Of a stretch of 64,000 nucleotides of DNA, positions 57,208-64,000 are shown piece after piece (the first letter of the stretch is position 1; every line of letters begins with the position of its first letter). Below the pieces are notes generated by a model, which was given only the letters and a program-made list of their open reading frames with translations, was not told the DNA's origin and searched no databases. Location: positions 1 through 64,000 of the forward strand of contig JAZOBE010000006.1 in assembly GCA_045595785.1 (NCBI GenBank), read 5' to 3'. Both the position numbers and the translations under genes were made by a program. The stretch is from SFLA01 sp045595785 (GTDB lineage Bacteria; Bacillota; Clostridia; Oscillospirales; CAG-382).

Positions 57208-57241
57208 TATTTATTAATCACTGCAAGGAAGTGCTTGAAAA

Positions 57242-58120
57242 ATGAAAATATCCGACCTTTTACAAAAAGATACTCTGTCGCTTTCCTTTGAGGTGTTCCC
57301 TCCAAAGACGGAAAGCAGCTTTGATACGGTAAAAACCGCTACCGAGGAGATAGCCAAGCTCCGCCCCTCCTTTATGAGCGTGACCTATGGCGCAGGCGGC
57401 GGTACCAGCAAATACACTCTGGATATTGCAAAAAACATAAAATCCCTTTACGGTGTGCCAACCCTTGCACACCTTACCTGCGTTTCCTCCACCCGTGAAA
57501 CCGTAAGACAAAAAATAGCAGAGATAAAGCAGGCAGGCATCAGCAACGTAATGGCGCTTCGCGGTGATATTCCTGCCCATCTCGCAGATGCGGACAGAAG
57601 CGCTTGGGACTACAAGCACGCAGTTGAATTAATATATGAACTAAAGCAGGCAGATGCAGATTTTTGTATCGGCGCCGCCTGTTATCCCGAAATACATCCT
57701 GAAAGTGTTAACCAAAAGCAGGATATTCTTCACTTAAGGGAAAAGGTGGAGGCAGGCGCTTGCTTCCTTACCACACAGATGTTTTTTGATAACAATCTGC
57801 TGTATAACTTTTTGTATAAGATTCGCGAGGCAGGCATATCCGTTCCCGTAATTCCGGGCGTAATGCCCATTAGCAACGCAAATCAGGTAGAGCGTGCGGT
57901 AAAATTATCCGGCTCCTTTATGCCCCAGCGGTTCAAGAGTCTGGTGGATAAATTCGGGTCTGACCCTGCGGCAATGAAGCAGGCAGGTATCGCATACGCC
58001 ACCGACCAGATAATCGACCTTTACGCCAACGGTATAACCAACGTCCACGTTTATTCAATGAACAAGCCCGACGTGGCGGAGAAGATACAAAACAATCTTT
58101 CTGATATATTGGGAAAATAA
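57242..58120 (+). CDS. metF: 5,10-methylenetetrahydrofolate reductase
   Basis: 292 residues, full-length bacterial MetF. The catalytic Glu is in 'SLSFEVFPPKTE' near the N-terminus. FAD- and folate-binding segments 'FMSVTYGAGGGT', 'LAHLTCVSSTRE', 'NVMALRGDIP', 'IGAACYPEIHPE' and 'LTTQMFFDN' are intact. It reduces methylene-THF to methyl-THF for the methionine synthase encoded next, one base after its stop. AAGGAAG precedes the start. The C-terminus ends with a helix typical for the family, with no extra domain. Confidence 0.95.
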   Translation: MKISDLLQKDTLSLSFEVFPPKTESSFDTVKTATEEIAKLRPSFMSVTYGAGGGTSKYTLDIAKNIKSLYGVPTLAHLTCVSSTRETVRQKIAEIKQAGISNVMALRGDIPAHLADADRSAWDYKHAVELIYELKQADADFCIGAACYPEIHPESVNQKQDILHLREKVEAGACFLTTQMFFDNNLLYNFLYKIREAGISVPVIPGVMPISNANQVERAVKLSGSFMPQRFKSLVDKFGSDPAAMKQAGIAYATDQIIDLYANGITNVHVYSMNKPDVAEKIQNNLSDILGK

Positions 58121-58121
58121 T

Positions 58122-60518
58122 ATGGAATTCAAAGAATTTTTAAGTAATAATATCGTCATTCTTGACGGCGGCATGGGTACTCTTTTGCAGGCAAAGGGTC
58201 TTAAACGAGGGGAAAAGCCGGAAGAGTGGAATATCACCCGTCCCGACGTTATTACACAAATACACAAAGCATATTACGATGCAGGCAGTAACGTGGTGTC
58301 GGTAAACACCTTCGGCGCAAATATATTCAAGTTTGAAGAAAAATGTCTGGAGGATATTATTTCCGCCGCAGTTTACAACGCAAAAAACGCCCGTACACTA
58401 AGTAATAGCGGAAAAGAAAAGTATATAGCACTTGATATCGGCCCTACGGGAAAGCTGTTAAAGCCTTACGGCGACCTTGATTTTGAGGACGCTGTGGAGG
58501 CGTTTGCAAAAACTGTGCGTCTGGGCGTTAAGTACGGAGTTGACCTTATAGTTATCGAGACTATGAACGATAGCTACGAGACCAAGGCGGCGCTCCTTGC
58601 CGCAAAGGAAAATTCCTCTCTTCCCGTCATCGTTACAAACGCATACGGCGCAGACGGACGTCTGCTTACAGGCGCCTCTCCTGCCGCAATGGTTGCGCTT
58701 CTTGAGGGAATGGGAGCAGACGCTATCGGCGCAAACTGCTCTTTAGGCCCCAAGCAGCTCACTTCCGTTGCGGAGGAATTAATAAAATACGCATCCGTTC
58801 CCGTGGTGCTTAAGCCCAACGCAGGTCTTCCCGTTGTAGAAAACGGAAAAACCGTTTACGATATAGATGCAGAGGAGTTTTCTGCTGTTCTTGCGGATTT
58901 GGTTAAAAAGGGCGTCCGCGTTGCAGGAGGATGCTGCGGCACCACGCCCGAATATATAGAGCTGCTTTCGAAAAAAACGGTGTCTCTTTCTCCCGTACCC
59001 GTAACCGAAAAGGATATTACCGTTGTTTCCTCCGGAAGCAAGACGGCGGTGTTCGGTGAACGGCCTGTGCTTATCGGTGAGCGTATCAACCCCACCGGCA
59101 AAAAGCGGTTTAAGCAGGCGCTGGTGGAAAAGGATATGGATTATATTCTTTCCGAGGGTGTTTCTCAGGCGGAAAAGGGTGTTCACGTTCTTGACGTAAA
59201 CGTGGGACTTCCCGAAATCGACGAAGCGGAAATGCTTACTTCTGCCGTACAAGCACTTCAGTCTGTTACCGACCTTCCTCTGCAAATAGATACCGCCTCT
59301 CCCGAAGCGATGGAACGCGCCTTGCGCATTTACAACGGCAAGGCTATGGTAAACTCAGTCAACGGCAAAAAAGAAAGCATGGCTTCGGTGTTCCCTCTGG
59401 TAAAAAAGTACGGCGGTCTTGTGGTTGCGCTTACCTTGGATGAAAAGGGTATCCCCGAAACTGCCGACGGCAGGGTAGAAATAGCAAAAAAGATACTTAA
59501 TACCGCAAAAGACTACGGCATAAATAAAAAAAATATTATTTTCGATCCCCTTGCACTTACCGTCAGCGCGGATAAAAACTCTCCGTCGGTAACTCTTGAA
59601 GCGGTGCGCAGAATAAGAAACGAGCTTGGCTGTCACACCTCTTTGGGCGTTTCCAACGTGTCATTCGGTCTCCCTGCCCGTGACGGAATTAACAGCGTGT
59701 TCTTTTCCCTCGCTTTGGAAAACGGACTTTCCGCCGCAATAATGAACCCTTATTCTGCTGATATGATGCGCACTTTTTACGCATTCAACACATTAAAGGG
59801 TATGGACGAAAATTGCGCGGAATATATCTCGGTTGCAGACACCTTTGCCACTGTAGCTTCCGTTTCCTCTACTCAGACAACTGCTGTTCAGACCTACAGC
59901 GAGCTTAAGGACGCCATAATAAAGGGCTTTAAGGATAAGGCGGCGGCTGTTACTGCTGAACTGCTTAAAACTCAAAAACCTCTTGATATTGTAAACAATG
60001 AGATAATTCCCGCTTTGGATATTGTGGGCGCGGATTACGAAAAGGGAATAGTTTTTCTTCCCCAGCTTTTAATGAGCGCGGAGGCGGCAAAAAGCTCCTT
60101 TGTGCATATAAAAACCGCGGTTTCTGCACAAGGCGGCGGAAAAACAAAGGGAAATTTCGTTCTTGCCACCGTCCACGGAGATATACACGATATCGGTAAA
60201 AACATAGTAAAGCTGTTGCTTGAAAATTACGGCTTTAACGTAATAGATTTAGGCAAGGACGTTCCTGCAGAGGATATTGTAAAAGCTGTCTGTGAACACA
60301 ACGCGCCTCTTGCAGGTCTTTCCGCCCTTATGACCACCACCGTCCCCGCAATGGAGGAGACTATAAAGCTTCTCCGCAAAAATGCGCCTTGGTGCAAGAT
60401 AGTTGTAGGCGGTGCGGTGCTTACCGAAGAGTACGCCGCTTCCATCGGTGCGGATAAATACGCTTCCGACGCTATGGAAACTGTCAGGTATGCAGAAGAA
60501 ATAACGGCGGAGAAGTAG
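58122..60518 (+). CDS. metH: Cobalamin-dependent methionine synthase lacking the reactivation domain
   Basis: 798 residues. Domain 1 (1-290) is homocysteine S-methyltransferase with zinc cysteines in 'NCSLGP' and 'AGGCCGTTPEY' (about 268-274). Domain 2 (about 310-560) is the pterin-binding barrel with 'LIGERINPTGKK', 'LDVNVGLP' and 'FDPLALTVS'. Then come the B12 cap (about 590-670) and the B12-binding Rossmann domain, with axial His in 'VHGDIHDIGKN' (about 688). It stops there; the AdoMet-dependent activation domain (about 330 residues in E. coli MetH) is absent. Reactivation would need a separate protein. The enzyme transfers methyl from methyl-THF to homocysteine. Confidence 0.94.
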   Translation: MEFKEFLSNNIVILDGGMGTLLQAKGLKRGEKPEEWNITRPDVITQIHKAYYDAGSNVVSVNTFGANIFKFEEKCLEDIISAAVYNAKNARTLSNSGKEKYIALDIGPTGKLLKPYGDLDFEDAVEAFAKTVRLGVKYGVDLIVIETMNDSYETKAALLAAKENSSLPVIVTNAYGADGRLLTGASPAAMVALLEGMGADAIGANCSLGPKQLTSVAEELIKYASVPVVLKPNAGLPVVENGKTVYDIDAEEFSAVLADLVKKGVRVAGGCCGTTPEYIELLSKKTVSLSPVPVTEKDITVVSSGSKTAVFGERPVLIGERINPTGKKRFKQALVEKDMDYILSEGVSQAEKGVHVLDVNVGLPEIDEAEMLTSAVQALQSVTDLPLQIDTASPEAMERALRIYNGKAMVNSVNGKKESMASVFPLVKKYGGLVVALTLDEKGIPETADGRVEIAKKILNTAKDYGINKKNIIFDPLALTVSADKNSPSVTLEAVRRIRNELGCHTSLGVSNVSFGLPARDGINSVFFSLALENGLSAAIMNPYSADMMRTFYAFNTLKGMDENCAEYISVADTFATVASVSSTQTTAVQTYSELKDAIIKGFKDKAAAVTAELLKTQKPLDIVNNEIIPALDIVGADYEKGIVFLPQLLMSAEAAKSSFVHIKTAVSAQGGGKTKGNFVLATVHGDIHDIGKNIVKLLLENYGFNVIDLGKDVPAEDIVKAVCEHNAPLAGLSALMTTTVPAMEETIKLLRKNAPWCKIVVGGAVLTEEYAASIGADKYASDAMETVRYAEEITAEK

Positions 60519-60519
60519 T

Positions 60520-61401
60520 ATGAAAAAAGTCTTTTCTCCAACAGTTCTTCTTGCGCTGTCAATGGGATGCTTCGGCACCATCGGATATTTCGTGCGGCAC
60601 ATTCCTCTCCCGACCGGAGAGATAGCGTTGTACCGCGCCCTGCTTGCCATAGTGCTCATCGGCGTTTTTATGCTTGCCACAAAAAGAAAAATAGTTTTTT
60701 CCAAAATAAAAAAAGAGCTTGTGTGGCTGTTTTTGTCCGGCGTGTTTATGGGCATAAACTGGGTACTTTTATTTGAAGCATATAAATACACCACGGTTTC
60801 CGCCGCCACTCTTTGTTATTACTTCGCACCGATTTTGGTAACCGTTGCCTGCCCGTTTTTGTTTAAGGAAAAAATGGGCGCAAAGCAGTGGGTGTGCTTT
60901 ATAATGTCCACCGTCGGTCTGGTGCTTATAACGGGAATTGGGGATATGTCCTCGGGCAGCACCCATATAAAGGGTGTGCTTTTCGGGCTTTCCGCCGCGG
61001 TTTTTTACGCATCGGTAGTGCTTATCAACAAAAAGCTTTCGTCAGTCGACGGAATAACCCGCACCTTTTTGCAGTTTGTGTCATCGGTGGTGGTGATGTT
61101 ACCTTACGTTATGCTTTCGGACGGGGTAAACCTTGGCTCTCTCAACACCGCAGGCTGGGCAAGTCTGCTTACGGTGGGCTTTGTCCATACGGGTGTTGCC
61201 TACTGTATGTATTTTTCGTCACTTAAATATCTTTCGGGGCAGACAGTCTCCGTGTTAAGCTATATCGACCCGTTGGTGGCTGTCATTGTTTCGTTTACCC
61301 TGCTGGGAGAAACCATCACCCCTCTGCAGATTGTAGGCGGAATTCTCATACTGGGCTTTACTTTGCTTAACGAGATAAATTTTGCTTATAAAACAAACTG
61401 A
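60520..61401 (+). CDS. EamA/DMT family transporter
   Basis: 293 residues with ten predicted membrane helices arranged as two EamA repeats (about 5-135 and 150-288). Landmarks are 'LALSMGCFGTIGYFVRHIPLPTGEIALYRALLA', 'NWVLLFEAYKYTTVSAATLCYYFAPI' and 'YCMYFSSLKYLSGQTVSVLSYIDPLVAV'. It probably exports amino acids or related metabolites. It starts one base after the metH stop, so it is likely cotranscribed with metF-metH; export of a methionine-pathway compound is a plausible but untested idea. GGCGGAGAAG is the ribosome site. Confidence 0.92.
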   Translation: MKKVFSPTVLLALSMGCFGTIGYFVRHIPLPTGEIALYRALLAIVLIGVFMLATKRKIVFSKIKKELVWLFLSGVFMGINWVLLFEAYKYTTVSAATLCYYFAPILVTVACPFLFKEKMGAKQWVCFIMSTVGLVLITGIGDMSSGSTHIKGVLFGLSAAVFYASVVLINKKLSSVDGITRTFLQFVSSVVVMLPYVMLSDGVNLGSLNTAGWASLLTVGFVHTGVAYCMYFSSLKYLSGQTVSVLSYIDPLVAVIVSFTLLGETITPLQIVGGILILGFTLLNEINFAYKTN

Positions 61402-61403
61402 AA

Positions 61404-61439
61404 AACAAAACGGACAGATTTCTTCTGTCCGTTTGTTGT
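61404..61439. terminator. Bidirectional terminator between EamA and azlD genes
   Basis: ACAAAACGGACAGA / TCTGTCCGTTTGT stem with A and T runs on both sides, between convergent genes. Confidence 0.9.
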
Positions 61440-61443
61440 TATG

Positions 61444-61743
61444 TTATATAAACAATTCTGTGATAAACACTACCGCGCAGCTTATTACTGCCACGGGGAA
61501 AAGCCCCAGCCCCAGCCAAGCGGATATTATCGCCGCCGCTAATGCAACCAATCCCGATATCGGGCTTTGTGTAGCGTTGATTATGGCAGGGAATGTCATC
61601 ACTGCCAGCGTGACGTAAGGAACATAATACAAAAAAGACTGAATAAACCTGCTTTTTATTGGTTTCTTAAACAGCGTCATGGGAAGTGCGCGTATTGCAA
61701 AGGTTACCGCCGTCATCACCAGAATATATATCCAGTTTTTCAT
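61444..61743 (-). CDS. azlD: Branched-chain amino acid transport protein AzlD
   Basis: 99 residues, four short membrane helices. 'ILVMTAVTFAIRALPMTLFKKPIKSRFIQSFLYYVPYVTLAVMTFPAII' is characteristic of AzlD, in particular the 'R-(A/L)-P' motif and 'YVPY'. It works as the small subunit with AzlC in export of branched-chain amino acids or analogues. The start codon immediately follows the azlC stop, with a GGAGGG site inside azlC. Confidence 0.92.
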   Translation of the reverse strand: MKNWIYILVMTAVTFAIRALPMTLFKKPIKSRFIQSFLYYVPYVTLAVMTFPAIINATQSPISGLVALAAAIISAWLGLGLFPVAVISCAVVFITELFI

Positions 61744-62478
61744 TTATTCACCCTCCTTTTCCTGCTTTCGAGGGAAGAGAAGAGCCGCCAACGCAGATAT
61801 TGCTACGGTAAGTATTATGGTTCGTGTGCCCTCGGATATCTGTGATACGAAGGGGAGGGCGCCTGCAAGATAGCTGAACACAAAGCTTATGATTATAAGA
61901 AGTGCAACTATTTTGTTCTTTTTCGCAGGGGGCGTTATTATTGCTATAAACATACCGTATATCGCCACGCTCAGCGCACTTACCACGTTGGGCGGAAGCA
62001 CGCTTCCTGCAATAATTCCCACCGCCGTGCCCGATGCCCAGCAGGGTGAGGCTATAAGCGCCGCGCCGTATGTATACAGGGGATTAAGATATCCGTCCCG
62101 CGCAATGGATATGCCGAATATCTCGTCGGTAATATAAAACGCCATTCCCAGCCTGTGTAATATACCCGTTTTCGGGTCTGTTCTCTGGCTTAATGCAAAG
62201 GACATAAGCAAATATCTGGCGTTTGCAATAAAGGTTACCAGCGCCACCTCTATAAGCGCCGCCCCTGCACCCATAAGCGAGAACACCGCGTGCTCACCCG
62301 TTGAGGTGTTGCACAGCAGACTTGCAAAAAATCCCTGCAGAGGGGTGACCCCTCCGTTACGGGCGGCAACTCCCAAAGAGAACGCCACCGCAAAATATCC
62401 CAGACCAATGGGGATACCGTCTATCATACCGCGGCGAAAGATACCGCGGTTTTCTTTGCTTTTTAGTGAGTATTTCAT
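61744..62478 (-). CDS. azlC: Branched-chain amino acid transport protein AzlC
   Basis: 244 residues with about seven membrane helices. The 'DGIPIGLGYFAVAFSLGVAARNGG' N-terminus, 'STGEHAVFSLMGAG', 'NARYLLMSFALSQR', 'GMAFYITDEIFGIS' and 'ASPCWASGTAVGIIAG' are standard AzlC segments. It is the main channel subunit, paired with AzlD directly downstream. It diverges from a DUF2809 gene; the 133-base interval between them shows no strong regulator site beyond A/T-rich promoter-like sequence. Confidence 0.94.
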   Translation of the reverse strand: MKYSLKSKENRGIFRRGMIDGIPIGLGYFAVAFSLGVAARNGGVTPLQGFFASLLCNTSTGEHAVFSLMGAGAALIEVALVTFIANARYLLMSFALSQRTDPKTGILHRLGMAFYITDEIFGISIARDGYLNPLYTYGAALIASPCWASGTAVGIIAGSVLPPNVVSALSVAIYGMFIAIITPPAKKNKIVALLIIISFVFSYLAGALPFVSQISEGTRTIILTVAISALAALLFPRKQEKEGE

Positions 62479-62611
62479 TTTTATCGCCTGATGTAAAAGA
62501 TTAAACCCGATTATAGCACAAATGTTGGGAAACTACAATATAATTTCAAAAAACGTCTTTATTTTTAAGCCTTCGGGTGATATAATTTATTTAATAAAGG
62601 CGGTGGGGAAT

Positions 62612-62986
62612 ATGCAACACAAAACAAAACGGCTTTGGTATCTGGGCGCTTTCGCGGTGCTTTTTGCCATCGAGGTGGTTATTGCCCTTTTCGTACGGGA
62701 TAGGTTTATCCGTCCCTACGGCGGCGATATTCTCGTTACCGTACTGCTGTGCTGTTTTATAAGAATATTCTTTCCCGTTAAAATAAAGCTTTTGCCTCTG
62801 TGGGTGTTTTTGTTTTCGGTTTTCGTGGAAGCAATGCAGTATATCAATATAGTTCACCTTTTGGGTCTTGGGAACATAGAATTTTTCCGCGTCCTTGTGG
62901 GCACGTCCTTTTCGTTTATAGATATCCTTTGCTACGGCGTGGGCTGCTTGCTGTTTTTATTGGCAGAAAAATTGACCGCCCGTTAA
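62612..62986 (+). CDS. DUF2809 family membrane protein
   Basis: 124 residues from the ATG at 62612, after GGTGGGGAA; an earlier in-frame ATG at 62522 is unsupported. Four membrane helices are predicted ('LWYLGAFAVLFAIEVVIALFV', 'DILVTVLLCCFIRIFF', 'LLPLWVFLFSVFVEAMQYI' and 'FIDILCYGVGCLLFLL'). 'R-D-x-F-x-R-P-Y-x-G-D' and 'F-V-E-x-x-Q' are family markers of DUF2809, whose function is unknown. Confidence 0.85.
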   Translation: MQHKTKRLWYLGAFAVLFAIEVVIALFVRDRFIRPYGGDILVTVLLCCFIRIFFPVKIKLLPLWVFLFSVFVEAMQYINIVHLLGLGNIEFFRVLVGTSFSFIDILCYGVGCLLFLLAEKLTAR

Positions 62987-62998
62987 ACCAAGGCGGTC
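62966..62998 (-). terminator. Terminator of the Dabb gene, overlapping the DUF2809 stop region
   Basis: GACCGCC (62974-62980) pairs with GGCGGTC (62992-62998). On the minus strand it is followed by AATTTTT. The DUF2809 stop codon lies in the loop. Confidence 0.7.
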
Positions 62999-63005
62999 AT
63001 TAAAG

Positions 63006-63308
63006 CTATATTGTAAAATCCAGACAGCTTCTTATTGCGGTAAAGGGGCTCACTTTTGTGTCTGCCACGTAAACGTGGTCGGGATGGGATGCATATACTT
63101 TAAGTGCCTCCGCGCTTTCAAAGGTGCTGTCAAGCATAAGGTCTGCGTTTGATGTTTCGAGCCCGTTTACATATACCTTTATTTCGGTAAGTCCGGGTAT
63201 TTTTCCCGCAAGACCCTCCAGCCCTTCCTTTATTTCCGCTTTTATCTGTTCCTTTTCCTCTGTGGAATACTCGCTTTTTAGCGTCCAAAGTATAACGTGC
63301 TTTACCAT
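63006..63308 (-). CDS. Dabb family (stress-response alpha/beta barrel) protein
   Basis: 100 residues. 'MVKHVILWTLKSEY' begins with the family's 'M-x-(K/R)-H-x-(V/L)-x-(F/W)' strand, followed by a helix, 'IPGLTEIKVYVNGLETSNADLMLDSTFESAEALKVYASHPDHVYV' and 'IRSCLDF'. This is a dimeric ferredoxin-like barrel. Plant relatives include stress proteins and polyketide cyclases; bacterial roles are unknown. It is a single minus-strand gene with a GGAG site just before the start. Confidence 0.9.
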   Translation of the reverse strand: MVKHVILWTLKSEYSTEEKEQIKAEIKEGLEGLAGKIPGLTEIKVYVNGLETSNADLMLDSTFESAEALKVYASHPDHVYVADTKVSPFTAIRSCLDFTI

Positions 63309-63404
63309 TTTTGTTTATCTCCGATATATGTTTTTTACTTAAAAAATCATAGCATAAAACCCATGTTTTGTAAAGTGTTTTTCAAAGAAAGGCAGGCTTT
63401 CCGT

Positions 63405-64000
63405 ATGGTACCCTTTATAATTTGTTTGTCTGTTTTGGCGGTGTTGGGGATTATTGTGTTTTTCGTCTGCCGTTGGATATATTCGGTGGCGTTTTTCTCT
63501 CCTCACAAGCATCAGAACGATCTGTATCACGTTGCAAAGGGATTTTATCCCGGCGCGGACACCGAAACCTTTAACGGCTGGGTAAAATCAATGGACGAGG
63601 TGCCGTGCGAAAAGGTGTATATCACCTCTCTGGACGGACTCAAGCTGGCAGGCAGATATTATCACGTTGCGGACGGAGCACCCGTCGCTTTGTGTCTTCA
63701 CGGTTATCGCTCTCTGCCTGTCCGCGATTTTTGCGGCGGCGGAAAAATGCTTCCCCGTCTGGGCTTTAATGTGCTTATGATATACCACCGCGCCCACGGT
63801 GAAAGCGAGGGAAAAACCATTTCCTTCGGCATAAAGGAAAGATACGATTGTATCGAGTGGGTAAAATATATCAACTCCCGCTTCGGGGATAAGACCAACG
63901 TGGTCATTTACGGAATATCTATGGGCGCCGCCACCGCAATTCTGGCGGCAGGGGAGAAGGATCTTCCCAAAAACGTGTCCTGCGTGGTGGCGGATTGCCC
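63405..64000 (+). CDS. Membrane-anchored alpha/beta hydrolase (partial, continues past the window)
   Basis: 198 codons are present; the frame runs off the right edge. It begins with one membrane helix ('FIICLSVLAVLGIIVFFVCRWIY'). Then comes a cap-less alpha/beta hydrolase: 'VYITSLDGLKLAGRYYHV', the oxyanion 'CLHGYRS', 'MIYHRAHGESEGKTISFG' and the nucleophile elbow 'YGISMGAAT' (Ser in G-x-S-x-G). This resembles the YqkD/BEM46-like hydrolases of Firmicutes. The start ATG is preceded by AAAGAAAGG at about 12 bases. The catalytic Asp and His would lie beyond the window. Confidence 0.87.
   Translation, partial: MVPFIICLSVLAVLGIIVFFVCRWIYSVAFFSPHKHQNDLYHVAKGFYPGADTETFNGWVKSMDEVPCEKVYITSLDGLKLAGRYYHVADGAPVALCLHGYRSLPVRDFCGGGKMLPRLGFNVLMIYHRAHGESEGKTISFGIKERYDCIEWVKYINSRFGDKTNVVIYGISMGAATAILAAGEKDLPKNVSCVVADC

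Noticed and set aside
57142..57241. Possible SAM or B12 riboswitch before metF-metH
   Set aside because: The promoter leaves a leader of only about 34 bases, and the interval holds only a terminator and promoter.

Overview
The window looks like a chromosomal segment of a Gram-positive bacterium of the Clostridia (Bacillota), probably an uncultured gut-type lineage. This is inferred from many MK(K/R)-type lipoprotein signal peptides with lipobox cysteines, strong AGGAGG ribosome sites, TTGACA/TATAAT promoters with 17-base spacers, an ECF-type B12 transporter component, a MetH without its reactivation domain, and surface proteins with Glu-Ser-Lys-Pro linkers. I see no integrase, transposase, phage structural gene, CRISPR array, rRNA or tRNA.

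Layout. 0-13 kb: end of a class II tRNA synthetase (probably ProS), CysK, a large DUF4434-like lipoprotein, orphan exported protein A, YchF translationally coupled to a surface GHL10-type hydrolase, a Gfo/Idh/MocA oxidoreductase, a solute-binding lipoprotein, a stand-alone E2-type acyltransferase with an altered active-site motif, and orphan lipoprotein B. 13-25 kb: a second solute-binding lipoprotein, a HAD nucleotidase fused to a degenerate guanylate-kinase-like domain, an RDD protein, a complete sugar-type ABC transporter (ATPase, two permeases, binding protein), then a secreted thermonuclease-like lipoprotein and a lipoprotein with three OB-fold-like modules. 25-31 kb: SurE and two tandem DHH phosphoesterases, a surface 5'-nucleotidase, and orphan lipoproteins C and D. 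31-38 kb: ValS, DUF1015, PcrA/UvrD. 38-42 kb: a divergent RHH/XRE regulator pair, a cobalamin riboswitch driving a DUF4430 lipoprotein and an ECF S component, and a U32 peptidase. 42-49 kb: a two-gene ABC exporter, a polysaccharide deacetylase, a lyxose/mannose isomerase - fructokinase - GH38 alpha-mannosidase operon, and a GDPD. 49-64 kb: a paired chromate transporter, a TM2 protein, an SGNH hydrolase, a HAD phosphatase, a sugar acetyltransferase, a transglutaminase-like lipoprotein with 15-base tandem repeats, VanW, metF-metH-EamA, azlCD, DUF2809, Dabb, and the start of an alpha/beta hydrolase.

Functional themes. (1) Glycan and sugar use: alpha-mannosidase, mannose isomerase and fructokinase form a plausible mannose-to-fructose-6-phosphate route, and three solute-binding proteins accompany one ABC transporter. 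(2) Nucleic-acid scavenging: secreted nuclease, OB-fold protein, surface 5'-nucleotidase, SurE and two DHH oligonuclease-like proteins lie within about 8 kb. (3) B12 and methionine: riboswitch-controlled B12 uptake and a MetF/B12-dependent MetH operon.

The most unusual signal is a repeated regulatory module. Four unrelated small exported proteins (A-D) sit behind near-identical promoters (TTGACA, 17 bases, TAATAT, flanked by TTTACA and TGTAAA). Three of the four promoters are preceded by the same hairpin, and three are followed by a leader with two AGACATTT sites 18 bases apart. A and B also share the same terminator. This resembles a cassette or regulon of orphan surface proteins, and I do not recognise it as a described element.
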